From: an uncultured Eubacteriales bacterium
Lineage (GTDB): Bacteria > Bacillota > Clostridia > Peptostreptococcales > Anaerovoracaceae
DNA: 64,000 nt
Assembly: GCA_902786355.1 (NCBI GenBank)
Contig: CADABZ010000010.1
Location: 1 to 64,000 of the forward strand
Direction: 5' to 3'
Shown: positions 36,854-45,096 of the stretch, piece after piece
Layout: every line of letters starts with the position of its first letter
How positions within the stretch are numbered: the stretch's first letter is position 1
Translations under genes and position numbers: made by a program
The notes under the pieces: model-generated
Told to the model about the DNA's origin: nothing
The model's database searches: none
Seen by the model: only the letters and a program-made list of their open reading frames with translations

Positions 36854-37924
36854 TTACTCTGTCACCTCCTCGCTGAATCCGTGCAGTGGATAGTCGTAGT
36901 AATCTGACTCCTCGGGGATCTCTGTAAAATCCACTCCTTCCCGTATCAGGTATGCTTTCTGCCTCTCCGCCGCATCCTTGTCATCTGACAGGCAGATGAC
37001 CATCTGGCCTTTCTGCTCATCGAGAAGCGCATCCAGGTTGGCGTACAGCAGATTGACCGGCGCTCCTGTTTCGAGGATCATGTTGGATATGATCGGCTTG
37101 TAAGCTGTCTTCTCGTTGAACGCGAGCCTCAGCCTGTTTCTCGTAGCCGTTTTGATCCCCGGTGTCTCCCTTTCCTCACTGGCAGGGAAGAAAAGCTTCC
37201 TCGCTGCTCGAGTCTTAGGCTTTGCGAAGATCTCCTGCACATCACCGCGCTCTACGATCTCGCCATTCTCTATCACTGCGACCTTGTTGCAGAGCTGCTT
37301 GATGACATTCATCTCATGGGTGATCACTACCAGGGTGATGCCGCGTTCTTCGTTGATCTGCCTCAGAAGCTTCAGTATAGACCTTGTAGTCTTGGGGTCG
37401 AGAGCCGATGTAGCTTCGTCGCAGAGTATCACCTCGGGGTCTGATGCCAGAGCTCTTGCGATCGCTACTCTCTGTTTCTGTCCGCCTGATAGCTGTGACG
37501 GATACGAGTGCGCTCTGTCCTCAAGGTCTACTACCTTGAGAAGTTCTTCGGCCTTGGCTCTCGCCTCTGCCCTGGGGACTCCTGCGATCTCCATCGGGAA
37601 ACAGATGTTGCCGATCGCGTCCCTCTGCATCAGCAGGTTGAACTGCTGGAATATCATCGAGATCTTGCGCCGCTGGATATTGAGGTCTTTGCTCCTGATC
37701 CCCGTCAGGACATTGCCGTCGAATATCACTTTGCCTTCTGTCGGCTGCTCAAGCAGGTTGATCGTCCTTACAAGGGTCGACTTGCCGGCTCCTGACAGAC
37801 CGATGATCCCGTATGAATCGCCTCTGCTTATATCCAGGTCTATACCCCGAAGAGCAACGACTTTACCGTTCTTGGTGTCGAATTCTTTGGTCACTCCCTG
37901 AAGACTGATTATATGATCACTCAA
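36854..37924 (-). CDS. metN: Methionine ABC transporter ATP-binding protein MetN
   Basis: The 356-residue ATPase has Walker A GLSGAGKST (42-50), signature LSGGQKQR, Walker B VILCDEATSALD and a C-terminal NIL/ACT-type regulatory domain (about 260-345) that senses methionine in homologues. TTG 37924 is chosen: GGAGG stands 9 nt upstream, and homology begins HIISLQGVTKEF. An open frame continues upstream through the leader region but is not homologous. The Shine-Dalgarno site lies directly behind the U-tract of the leader terminator, which puts expression under attenuation control. Confidence 0.93.
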   Translation of the reverse strand: MSDHIISLQGVTKEFDTKNGKVVALRGIDLDISRGDSYGIIGLSGAGKSTLVRTINLLEQPTEGKVIFDGNVLTGIRSKDLNIQRRKISMIFQQFNLLMQRDAIGNICFPMEIAGVPRAEARAKAEELLKVVDLEDRAHSYPSQLSGGQKQRVAIARALASDPEVILCDEATSALDPKTTRSILKLLRQINEERGITLVVITHEMNVIKQLCNKVAVIENGEIVERGDVQEIFAKPKTRAARKLFFPASEERETPGIKTATRNRLRLAFNEKTAYKPIISNMILETGAPVNLLYANLDALLDEQKGQMVICLSDDKDAAERQKAYLIREGVDFTEIPEESDYYDYPLHGFSEEVTE

Positions 37925-37940
37925 TTCTGCTGTCCTCCAA

Positions 37941-37977
37941 TAAAAACAGGGGCCCGGTCCTAACGACCTGCCCCTGG
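37941..37977 (-). terminator. Leader terminator (attenuator) upstream of metN
   Basis: On the minus strand CAGGGGC pairs with GCCCCTG, with an inner GGTC/GACC pair around GTTAG, followed by TTTTTATTGG. It lies between the Met-rich leader peptide and metN, so it would stop transcription before the operon. Confidence 0.85.
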
Positions 37978-38020
37978 TATACTGCATGAGAAAACTCATA
38001 GTATTGGCTTCGTTATGACC
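37956..38020 (-). promoter_or_regulatory. Antiterminator pairing segments in the metN leader
   Basis: Minus-strand GGTCATAACGA (38020-38010) can pair at 10 of 11 positions with TCGTTAGGACC (37966-37956), which is the loop and inner 3' arm of the terminator. The two structures exclude each other. The upstream segment starts 11 nt past the leader stop codon, where a ribosome sitting at the stop would hide it. A separate hairpin ATACTATGAG/CTCATGCAGTAT lies between them. Confidence 0.75.
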
Positions 38021-38030
38021 TCATCCTATG

Positions 38031-38099
38031 CTATCCATCGGCTCTGCACATGCACATGCCCATCATTCCCATGTTCATCATCATGCTCTGTCTATTCAT
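38031..38099 (-). CDS. Methionine-rich leader peptide (22 aa) of metNIQ
   Basis: The frame starts at ATG 38099 with AAAGGAG 9 nt upstream and ends in TAG 38031. Nine of 22 residues are Met (positions 1, 6, 7, 8, 10, 12, 13, 15, 17); two Cys also occur (16, 18). It begins MNRQSMMMNMG. It lies between a consensus promoter and a terminator/antiterminator pair ahead of metN. The evident role is a translated sensor: slow decoding of Met codons when charged tRNA-Met is scarce would favour the antiterminator. That mechanism is inferred from layout. The peptide itself need have no function. Confidence 0.85.
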   Translation of the reverse strand: MNRQSMMMNMGMMGMCMCRADG

Positions 38100-38153
38100 G
38101 TGAATGTGCTCCTTTCATAGAATGAGTTTGCGGATCAGCTCCGCTTGACTGAT

Positions 38154-38182
38154 AATATAAGCCTATTTGCACACATTGTCAA
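38154..38182 (-). promoter_or_regulatory. Sigma-A promoter of the metNIQ leader
   Basis: Minus-strand TTGACA (38182-38177), 17-bp spacer and TATATT (38159-38154). Transcript start near 38147, about 48 nt before the leader ATG. A small hairpin GCGGA-GCTGA-TCCGC follows in the 5' region. Confidence 0.85.
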
Positions 38183-38229
38183 CAATAACCGGATAATTTT
38201 TTGTTGTTTTTCACAAAGTACAAGTGTGA

Positions 38230-38799
38230 CTAGTTCTGCCCGGTCGATCCTCCGCAAGCTTCAACGCGCTCTTTGAGCCACTTGTTGAACTCTTTCATCT
38301 CGGACATGTTCTTGAATGCGTGAAGAGGTATCGGCATGATCATCGTATCGCTTAGCCAGGTGTATATAGCCTTGTCCGTCAGATCCACGAGTTTTACATC
38401 CTTATAGTCGAAATGCTGCTCATCCCCGGCTGCATATGTCGTGAAGCCTTCTTCATCGAATCTGATCCTGTTGTTGGCAGCGTGCACTCTCTCTGCACTG
38501 TTCTCCGTTGCTGCGATCACCTTATCCTGCTGTCTGAGCACTATCGACTCAGCGAAAAAGATGCCGACTACCACCATTGCAGCCGCAATGATGTACATGA
38601 GGATAGTGAACGTTTTATCTACATGGAAAACCGTGAAAAGGCCTGCCATAAGCGCACCGGAAATGATGTAAGTCAGTCTCTGCCTTCTTACCATCCTGTG
38701 GCCCTGATCGGTATACAGTATCCTGTAGCGTCCGAACATCTTGAAATCTTCGTCATTGAGAGTGAATTGCACCTCTCTGCTCTTCTTGCCTGCAGCCAT
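38230..38799 (-). CDS. YcxB-like membrane protein
   Basis: The 189-residue protein has a soluble N-terminal strand (VQFTLNDEDFKMF), two membrane helices (about 45-65 and 67-85) and a YcxB-type C-terminal domain with NRIRFDEEGFTTY and a W/IPLHAF region. The family is common in Firmicutes and has no established function. It lies 21 nt downstream of the putative selenoprotein gene, so they are probably co-transcribed. AAGGAGG is present but 11-12 nt from the ATG. Confidence 0.7.
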   Translation of the reverse strand: MAAGKKSREVQFTLNDEDFKMFGRYRILYTDQGHRMVRRQRLTYIISGALMAGLFTVFHVDKTFTILMYIIAAAMVVVGIFFAESIVLRQQDKVIAATENSAERVHAANNRIRFDEEGFTTYAAGDEQHFDYKDVKLVDLTDKAIYTWLSDTMIMPIPLHAFKNMSEMKEFNKWLKERVEACGGSTGQN

Positions 38800-38820
38800 T
38801 TTGATCTGCCCCTCCTTATG

Positions 38821-39546
38821 TTATATATTCCCTATATATTCCCTGAATTCATCAGTGATGGTCTTGTCAAATGTCTCGCTGATGCTTCCGCTTCTGAGTC
38901 TCGGGATCAGGATCTCCATGCAGATACCGAGCATCTGCCGGTCTCCCTCGCGCCACATATTCTCTCCAAAACCGCAGAATTTGCGGACCATCACGCTCTT
39001 CTCTCCCGATGCGGCCAACTCTGCGAAGTGATCTGCCGCGTGTGCAAAATACGCTTTCGCATCGAAGGCTTCGTCTCCTCCGTACTCGCGGTAGTCGTCG
39101 TATGCGCCGGAATAGATGGTGGAAAGTGATTTTACAAAAGCCTTAGCTCCCTTGGTGCCTATACCCTTGCGCTTTGCCGGAGCCGCCTTGATCCCGTCAA
39201 ACTCGAATTTCTCCATCCACGGATACTTCTCATATCTGATCGCGGCCGGCGGCGTGATGATCAGGCCTTCGCGCGGGATCCACACCCGCCCGAGCACAGT
39301 TTCTTCTATAATATACTTCCCGTCAGGCTTTTCGGAATCTTTTGCCCCGGTGGCTCCTGCACAACTCCCGCCTGTGCCTTCGCGGCGGTCTGCATTCAGA
39401 TCCACTGTCCCGTCAGTAAAACTTACCGACACCTCCATCCTCGGAGGATCGCATCAGGTCGTGAACTTCTCAGCCATCAGCACCGCGTCGCGAAAGCCAA
39501 GCCTGTTCATATATTCTATTGCGTTCTGATTAAGATTTATAAGCAT
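38821..39546 (-). CDS. Probable selenoprotein of the HesB-like CC/Se-motif type, with C-terminal extension
   Basis: A frame from ATG 39546 (MLINLNQNAIEYMNRLGF) meets TGA at 39456-39454 and continues open to 38821, giving 241 residues if TGA is read as selenocysteine (residue 31, followed by Cys32: KFTT-U-C-DPPR). The first about 115 residues follow the small HesB/IscA-like fold in which this place is normally CC or a Sec-Cys pair: strand, helix, strand, UC, then VWIPREGL and MEKFEFDGI. About 120 extra helical residues follow. The frame after TGA lacks a well-placed ribosome site of its own. An 8-bp hairpin 26 nt behind TGA could be the SECIS. An upstream in-frame ATG (39594) is possible. Function unknown, perhaps redox. 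No sel genes are in the window. Confidence 0.65.
39412..39430 (-). promoter_or_regulatory. Candidate bacterial SECIS hairpin
   Basis: On the minus strand GTCGGTAA and TTACTGAC form eight pairs (one G-U) around a GTT loop that starts 31 nt after the TGA, with G first in the loop, as expected for bacterial SECIS elements. A second nearer hairpin, CCTCC-GAGGAT-GGAGG (39448-39433), is an alternative. Confidence 0.5.
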
Positions 39547-39634
39547 TTTGACATATTTTGAGCCTGCAACGAATAAAAACTCGTCAGGCCGCATATCTAT
39601 TCACTGCCATGCTCTCATCGCTCCTGAATGAGGA

Positions 39635-39933
39635 GGAGTTTTTTCTGAAACTATACAATTTCTATGCAAATTTTTGATATATGTAGAGTTTTCCAGAGCT
39701 GCTTTTCGAAATCACGACCCCTCCGTCTGCAGTCTCTTCGCGGGAAAAATAAGCACGTGATGATGTAACTGTAAAACGCCGTGTTTTCAAGGCTTTTTTC
39801 GAATCATCAATATCGATCGTTATACGATTGTCTTAGCTCCAGTGATGAATAAAAATAACGATCGAAATGCAGCTCATTTTTTCTACATATATTTCCGAAT
39901 TGATTAGTTTTTGTATAGTTTTTGAAAAAAGTC
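39635..39933. mobile_element. MITE-like element B (~299 bp)
   Basis: Left end 39635-39693 (GGAGTTTTTTCTGAAAC... ATATATGTAGAG) and right end 39877-39933, reversed (GACTTTTTTCAAAAAC... ATATATGTAGAAAAA), are inverted repeats of about 55 bp. They match the ends of the element at 19543-19845. No coding frame inside. No clear target-site duplication was found. Confidence 0.75.
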
Positions 39934-40011
39934 ATTTTCTCGAACATCGAACGCGTCTTGCCGTATGAGCGCACTGTCCAAAGCCAATCGTTTCGACCGT
40001 ATCCTGGGCTC

Positions 40012-40737
40012 CTACTTCATTGGCACGACCCTGAAGCCTGTCTTTCCGACCGGTTTCCAGGATTGCGGCGCTCCGTCGATCAGCCTGATCTCATAGCCCG
40101 TCCCCGGCTGAGGCGTCCAGTCCCACAGATTGGAATATGTGCCCGGGAAAAAGCTGTCAAGTATATGAGCGATGACGCCTCCGTGTATGACGACGATCAT
40201 GGTATCGTCACCGCGGCCGGCTGACTCGTCGATCACATTGCGTATGCCCTGCTCAACTCTTCTTGCAAAACCGCTCATGCTGTCACCGCCTTCGAACTGC
40301 GGATCCTGCAGCCGTCCCTCCAGCCAGGCCTTTCCGCGTTCATCCGAAAGCACCTCGCTGACGGTCTTCATCTCGAAACTGCCGAGATTGATCTCGCGGA
40401 GCAGCGGCTCGGTCATGTGCGGCACACGGCAGAGCGAATCCATCTTCGCGGCCGCGGATTTTACATTATCCGTCCGCTCCGGGTATATCTCTTCCATGCT
40501 GACAAAAGCACTGTCCGGATCGGCTCCGTACATGACTGCAAGGGTCTGAAGCGCCCTGACCATTCCGGAAGTGTATACAGCTGCGCCCTCCGGATCCGGA
40601 TAGATCCCCTGCGCAGCAAAATCAGCGACTTCGCTTAGGCCTTCATATGTGACCGGAAGCTCAGTGTTGCCGTACATAAGCTCGCTCTGAGTTCCCATGG
40701 TATGCCCGTGTCTTACAAGATATAAAGTCTGCTCCAT
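40012..40737 (-). CDS. Histidine-phosphatase-family protein
   Basis: The 241-residue protein begins MEQTLYLVRHGHT, with the phosphohistidine motif RHG (10-12). It has VYTSGMVRALQT, the acid/base Glu region REINLGSFE and the second catalytic His in VVIHGGVIAH. The branch includes phosphoglycerate-mutase-like phosphatases; the substrate is unknown. ATG 40737 is chosen by homology. It stands 7 nt behind an extended -10 (TGGTACAAT) with no Shine-Dalgarno site, suggesting a leaderless mRNA. Confidence 0.85.
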   Translation of the reverse strand: MEQTLYLVRHGHTMGTQSELMYGNTELPVTYEGLSEVADFAAQGIYPDPEGAAVYTSGMVRALQTLAVMYGADPDSAFVSMEEIYPERTDNVKSAAAKMDSLCRVPHMTEPLLREINLGSFEMKTVSEVLSDERGKAWLEGRLQDPQFEGGDSMSGFARRVEQGIRNVIDESAGRGDDTMIVVIHGGVIAHILDSFFPGTYSNLWDWTPQPGTGYEIRLIDGAPQSWKPVGKTGFRVVPMK

Positions 40738-40744
40738 GCCAGAT

Positions 40745-40753
40745 ATTGTACCA
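40745..40753 (-). promoter_or_regulatory. Extended -10 promoter of the histidine-phosphatase gene
   Basis: TGGTACAAT on the minus strand, seven bases before ATG 40737. The -35 region is weak (GTTATG). Confidence 0.5.
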
Positions 40754-40887
40754 CAACAGCACTGCACATAACCAGTTATATGGCCGTGCCCGTTCATGCT
40801 TATGCAGACTCTTGCTGAAGATGCACGCTGTTCCCATCCTGCCATTGTCTCTCTGCCGAAAAGAATGTATAATTGCGGCGAGCTGCT

Positions 40888-40967
40888 ATCAGCTTTCTGG
40901 CACGCAATACGGAGAACCGTCATCAGCTCTCTGGCACACAATACAGAGAACCGTCATCAGCTCTCTG
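40888..40967. repeat. 34-bp tandem repeat upstream of gpsA
   Basis: Units 40888-40921 and 40922-40955 share ATCAGCT(T/C)TCTGGCAC(G/A)C and AATAC(G/A)GAGAACCGTC. A 12-bp partial third unit follows. Confidence 0.85.
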
Positions 40968-41028
40968 AAGCACTAACACATATACTCATATTGACACATA
41001 TATAAAATACAACAAGGAGAATTACACC

Positions 41029-42033
41029 ATGGCAACAGTAACCTTCATCGGCGCAGGCAGCTTCGGCACTGCTCTTTCGACCATCGTCGCAGCAAAAGGC
41101 TGCAGAGTCAACATCTTCGACATCGACAAGGCCCATCTTGACCGCATGGAGTCCGCAATGGAGAACGTCGACTATCTGCCAGGCGTAAAACTCAGCGGCG
41201 ACTATCATTTTTACACAGATAACCAGGCTGCACTTGAAGATGCGGACGTGATCGTTTTCTCACTTCCGGCACAGCATTTCCGCAGCGCTCTTAAGGCTGC
41301 AATGCCTTTTATCAAAAAAGACGCTCTGGCTATGAATATCGCCAAGGGCATCGAGCAGAAGACGCTTATGCGCATGTCTGAGGTAGCCGAGGAAGTCGGT
41401 TTTGACATGAACAGGTACGCATGCATCTCCGGACCTTCGCACGCTGAAGAAGTCGGCATCGGCGTTCCGACCGCTGTTTCCGTCTCGTCGAGAGATCCGC
41501 GCACCGCAAGATCCATAAGCGACCTTTTCTCCACGAACAGATTCAGGATCTACACCAACACAGACATGCTCGGAATGGAGCTCGCAGGATCCGTCAAAAA
41601 CGTCATGGCTGTCGGTTCGGGCATCATTGACGGAATGGGCTTCGGCGACAACACCAGAGCAGCTATGATGACTCGCGGCATCGCAGAGATGACAAGACTC
41701 GGAATAGCCCTCGGCGCAAAATTTGAGACTTTTGCAGGTCTCTCCGGTGTCGGCGACATGATCGTTACCTGCACCAGCATGCACTCGAGAAATTTCAGGT
41801 GCGGACGCCTTATCGGCCAGGGCATGGATCCTGAAGAAGCCCGCAAGTCGATCGGAATGGTCGTTGAGGGAATGTTCACAGCAGAAGCTGCTTACGAACT
41901 GTCAAAACGCGCAGGCGTCGAAATGCCTATCACAGAAGCGATCTACAACGTCATCCAGGGCACGATCAAAGTCGAGGACGCTCTCGAGGCCCTCATGGGA
42001 CGCCCGCGCAAAGACGAGTACAAGAAACAGTGA
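41029..42033 (+). CDS. gpsA: NAD(P)-dependent glycerol-3-phosphate dehydrogenase
   Basis: GpsA reduces dihydroxyacetone phosphate to glycerol 3-phosphate for phospholipid synthesis. The 334-residue protein has the Rossmann loop GAGSFG (8-13), AKGIE, SGPSHAEEV and the catalytic Lys in GSVKNVMAVGSG, with a helical C-terminal domain (GMVVEGMFTAEA). AAGGAGAATTACACC precedes ATG 41029. Length is as expected. Confidence 0.95.
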   Translation: MATVTFIGAGSFGTALSTIVAAKGCRVNIFDIDKAHLDRMESAMENVDYLPGVKLSGDYHFYTDNQAALEDADVIVFSLPAQHFRSALKAAMPFIKKDALAMNIAKGIEQKTLMRMSEVAEEVGFDMNRYACISGPSHAEEVGIGVPTAVSVSSRDPRTARSISDLFSTNRFRIYTNTDMLGMELAGSVKNVMAVGSGIIDGMGFGDNTRAAMMTRGIAEMTRLGIALGAKFETFAGLSGVGDMIVTCTSMHSRNFRCGRLIGQGMDPEEARKSIGMVVEGMFTAEAAYELSKRAGVEMPITEAIYNVIQGTIKVEDALEALMGRPRKDEYKKQ

Positions 42034-42112
42034 GCTGACTACAAGGAGCGAGCTGCATACAAGAAACAACATGCTGTCCTGATTGGCAGCAACATATCAG
42101 CATTGCGACACA

Positions 42113-42150
42113 CCCCGCCATCCGGACCAATCCTCCAGAGGCGGGGTTTT
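42113..42150 (+). terminator. Terminator of gpsA
   Basis: CCCCGCC and GGCGGGG pair around a 20-nt interior, followed by TTTT. The 260 bp from here to the tRNA gene is AT-rich and shows no gene. Confidence 0.8.
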
Positions 42151-42413
42151 ACCATACTGAGTATGCGCAACTCGCAGCTTCCATCTTTTCCGCATCATTA
42201 TTTCTATAAACAACTGTTAGGAATGTCAGGAGGACAGACGGAAGAAGAATGATTATTCAATGATTCTTGACTAGATAGCGTCACAAGTGTAAATTTAGTA
42301 GAGCGTTTCGAACAGACAAATGAGACACGCTATTATTAATAAAATGAGACGTGCAGTTGTTTTTACGAGAAGCAAAACTTAGTAATTTCAACAACTTCAT
42401 GAATCAGTTATAT

Positions 42414-42489
42414 GCGCGCGTAGCTCAGTGGATAGAGTGTCTCACTCCGAATGAGAAGGCCGCGGGTTCGATCCCCGCCGCGCGCACCA
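42414..42489 (+). tRNA. tRNA-Arg (anticodon CCG)
   Basis: Acceptor GCGCGCG pairs with CGCGCGC, the anticodon arm is TCTCA-CTCCGAA-TGAGA with anticodon CCG, and the T arm is GCGGG-TTCGATC-CCCGC. The discriminator A (42486) and an encoded CCA end (42487-42489) follow. It stands at the left border of the island array, a common integration target. Confidence 0.95.
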
Positions 42490-42502
42490 GCAAAACAAAT
42501 CG

Positions 42503-42544
42503 CTGAAGCCCTTGCAATTACTGCGTTACAGGGTTTCAGTTTTT
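42503..42544 (+). terminator. Terminator of tRNA-Arg
   Basis: CTGAAGCCCTTG pairs with CAGGGTTTCAG, followed by TTTTT. The same tRNA-end-plus-hairpin block is repeated at 47164-47230. Confidence 0.8.
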
Positions 42545-42546
42545 CA

Positions 42547-42580
42547 TTTGACGACAATTTTGACGACAGTTTGACGACAG
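42547..42580. repeat. Three TTTGACGACA direct repeats next to tRNA-Arg
   Basis: TTTGACGACA occurs at 42547-42556, 42559-42568 and 42570-42579. Single copies recur at 42721, 47027, 47233 and 54786, each near a tRNA-end fragment or island edge. They resemble arm-type sites for a recombinase, an inference. Confidence 0.7.
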
Positions 42581-42888
42581 TTTTTGTCGCACATTTTTTC
42601 TCGCATAATTGGCTGGTCACACATACGAAAAACCGTATAACCCTTGCAAATACTGCGTTTCAGGATCAATGCAAATGTGCGATTTTTGAGGAAAAAACGC
42701 CTCAAAAGCCTAGAAAAACGTTGACGACAATTATGTAAGTCTGTACAAGGCCTAAATTGGTCTGTATGGGTTTTCGGACGATTTACGAAAACCTACATTT
42801 CCCATCAGATGTTGATTCTACGGCATATCATCAAATCTTCGATCCACGTCATCCAAGCCGGGATCGAAACTCCGAGCTTCGAGCATGT
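42581..42888. other. AT-rich island edge without a gene
   Basis: Holds one more TTGACGACAA (42721) and a second ACCCTTGCAAATACTGCG segment (42641) related to the tRNA terminator block. I see no coding frame here; the only long frame is an antisense artefact over the tRNA. Confidence 0.5.
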
Positions 42889-42924
42889 AAAAAGCCGGGC
42901 GTTACCCGCTAAGGTAATACCCGG
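42889..42924 (-). terminator. Terminator of the enoate-reductase-like gene
   Basis: On the minus strand GCCGGGTATTACC pairs with GGTAACGCCCGGC around TTAGC, followed by TTTTT. Confidence 0.85.
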
Positions 42925-42990
42925 CCATATAATGTCTTCCAGAATACCAATCGCATCTATCCATATCCGGACAAACAACAGGAATAGTTT

Positions 42991-44919
42991 CTAGAGGCCG
43001 AGAGCGACCTCTGCAGCTCCATGAGTTGCTCTAAGTACAAAGCCTGCCTCTACTGCGTCTCCTATGACATGGACTTCAACTTTATCCTTTAATTCTGCTT
43101 CCAAAGGATTGTTCGCTTTTCTGCCCATTGCCAAAACAACAGTGTCGTATCCGGTGTATTCCACTTTCTCTCCATTGCACTCGCAAATAGCTCCATCATC
43201 AGTGAACTCAATTACTTTAGTTCCCGGATGTATGCCGATTTTATTCTGTTCCATCCTTCGCATCATATTGATCTTGACCATGGTATTAACTTCTGTGCCA
43301 ATCTCTGGAATCATATCTATAACATCTACTTTTCTACCATAGTCTCCAAGATAGTCTGCTGTTTCGAGACCTACCAGGCCGCCTCCGACAACCAGGACCT
43401 TTCTTCCTGCAACAGCCTTGCCCTCAAGGATGTCAGTTGCTTCGGCAAATGCAGGATTGTCGATACCCTTGATTCTAGGTTTTAATGCAACTGCACCTGT
43501 AGCGAGTATGACTGCATCCGGCTTTCCTTCAAGTATAGATTCTGCTGTCATTTCTGAGCCGAGATGGATCCTGACACCATTTTTTTCACACTTGTTGATA
43601 TAAAAACGAATCGCTTTAGCAAGGTCTCCTTTGGTTGGCGGGAGGGCTGCAATACGATACTGTCCGCCCAATACTTCAGATTTCTCATAAAGTTCAACCT
43701 CATGTCCGCGCTCTGTCAGAAGCCATGCGGCAGCAAGTCCTCCAGGACCGCCTCCAACAACGGTAACCTTTTTCTTTGTTTCAGCAGGAACGATTCTTCT
43801 CGAACCTGTGTATCCACCGGCTGTCGGATTCGCAATACATGTGATGCAGTTTCCAAGCAGCATCTCCTGCGAACATCCCTGATGGCATCCCACGCATGGA
43901 ATAATCTCATCAAGCTTACCGGCGTAAGCCTTGTTAGGAAATGCCGGGTCAGCTATGGACTGTCTGCCTATAGATACCATGTCAACTCTGCCGGAAGCAA
44001 CAAGCTCTTCAGCAATATAAGGATCATTGATGCGCCCTACAGCGATAACTGGAATACTGACAGATTTCTTAACTTCTTCTGCAAACTTTGCCATATATGC
44101 CAGAGGAGAGTCATAGCATCCCCAGATCCATTCAAGGCTCCCGTACGCACCCGCTGCAACGTGCATTGCATTTACGCCTGCTTCTTCCATAACCCGGGCC
44201 ACTGCACGAGACTCAGCGATTCCTCTGCCTGCAGGGGTCTTCTCTTCTCCACTCATACGGAATATGATTGGAAAATCATTTCCAAGCCTCTCACGGATTC
44301 CTTCCACAATCAGTCTCGGAAATCTCATTCGGTTTTCAAAGCTGCCTCCAAACTCATCTGTTCTGCGGTTTGAATAGACCGACATAAATTCTGCTATCAG
44401 ATATCCATGTGCACCGTGAACTTCTACCGCGTCTGCTCCCGCTTTTTTTGCTCGCTCAGCAGCATCAACGAAATTTCGGATCATCTCATATGTTTCTTCC
44501 GTTGTCAATTCATGAGGGATTTCCTGGCAGAAAGGGCATGGAAGAGGCGATGGAGCGACAGGTTGCTGGCCGCCAATCACAGCTGACATTGTCTGACGTC
44601 CTGCATGATGCAGCTGTACTGACATCTTGGCGCCGTGAGCATGTATCGAGTCTGCCAGTTTGCGGTAACCATCAATGAACCTGTCATCATAGAGACCTGG
44701 CTGTCGAATGATGGCATTTCCTGTAGGTGATACAGCCGTGACCTCAATGGTTATGAGTCCAAATCCACCCTTTGCTGCCTCTGTATAGTAATCGATCATG
44801 CGCTGTCCGACTGAGCAGTCATCCTCAGCAGTGTTCGATCCCATTGGCGGCTTAACAAAACGATTGCGTACTGTCATTGATCCAATTTGAATTGGTTGAA
44901 ATAAACTTGGAAATTTCAT
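42991..44919 (-). CDS. NADH:flavin oxidoreductase / 2-enoate reductase family protein
   Basis: The 642-residue flavoenzyme has an Old-Yellow-Enzyme barrel (1-340) with FMN-site segments FVKPPMGSNTA and QLHHAGRQ, and VEVHGAHGYLIAEFMS with the catalytic region. A 4Fe-4S motif follows, C-x2-C-x3-C-x11-C (CVGCHQGCSQ... ITC). Then come an FAD/NAD region, VVGGGPGGLAAAWLL, and a second Rossmann loop, VVGGGLVGLETADYL. The family reduces carbon-carbon double bonds of enoates, dienoyl-CoA or bile-acid intermediates in anaerobes. Substrate unknown. The divergent PucR-type gene (45196) is the likely regulator. Codon use is more AT-rich than the flanks. Confidence 0.88.
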   Translation of the reverse strand: MKFPSLFQPIQIGSMTVRNRFVKPPMGSNTAEDDCSVGQRMIDYYTEAAKGGFGLITIEVTAVSPTGNAIIRQPGLYDDRFIDGYRKLADSIHAHGAKMSVQLHHAGRQTMSAVIGGQQPVAPSPLPCPFCQEIPHELTTEETYEMIRNFVDAAERAKKAGADAVEVHGAHGYLIAEFMSVYSNRRTDEFGGSFENRMRFPRLIVEGIRERLGNDFPIIFRMSGEEKTPAGRGIAESRAVARVMEEAGVNAMHVAAGAYGSLEWIWGCYDSPLAYMAKFAEEVKKSVSIPVIAVGRINDPYIAEELVASGRVDMVSIGRQSIADPAFPNKAYAGKLDEIIPCVGCHQGCSQEMLLGNCITCIANPTAGGYTGSRRIVPAETKKKVTVVGGGPGGLAAAWLLTERGHEVELYEKSEVLGGQYRIAALPPTKGDLAKAIRFYINKCEKNGVRIHLGSEMTAESILEGKPDAVILATGAVALKPRIKGIDNPAFAEATDILEGKAVAGRKVLVVGGGLVGLETADYLGDYGRKVDVIDMIPEIGTEVNTMVKINMMRRMEQNKIGIHPGTKVIEFTDDGAICECNGEKVEYTGYDTVVLAMGRKANNPLEAELKDKVEVHVIGDAVEAGFVLRATHGAAEVALGL

Positions 44920-45096
44920 CTTACACCTCCCTTACGATAATGAGTCCTGGATTGTATATGTCAAATAGTCATATCCACGTAATTATTCTAATGAAGATGA
45001 AGCTGCTTTAGTATGTTCCAGACAATTAAATAAATGATTGTGGTTGTATCATCAATAACAAGAAGTATTTTTCTTTTGTTCTGCCGGCACAATTAT

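Noticed and set aside
36854..37999. MetN starting at 37999
   Set aside because: The extra 25 residues are translation of the leader terminator; TTG 37924 has GGAGG and matches the family start.
38092..38118. Alternative short frame from ATG 38118 (eight codons) in the metN leader
   Set aside because: It has no ribosome site of its own and overlaps the AAAGGAG site of the Met-rich leader peptide.
37925..38220. SAM (S-box) riboswitch or T-box ahead of metN
   Set aside because: I found no S-box core or T-box AGGGTGG-like motif; the Met-rich leader peptide and mutually exclusive hairpins explain the region better.
38821..39438. An ordinary 205-residue protein starting at ATG 39438
   Set aside because: GAGG directly abuts that ATG, too close for initiation, and coding-like sequence continues upstream through TGA, so selenocysteine read-through is preferred.
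42408..42620. A 70-codon minus-strand frame over the tRNA-Arg gene (GARGGDRTRGLLIRSET)
   Set aside because: This is the antisense translation of a tRNA gene, a common false gene prediction; the tRNA fold is complete.
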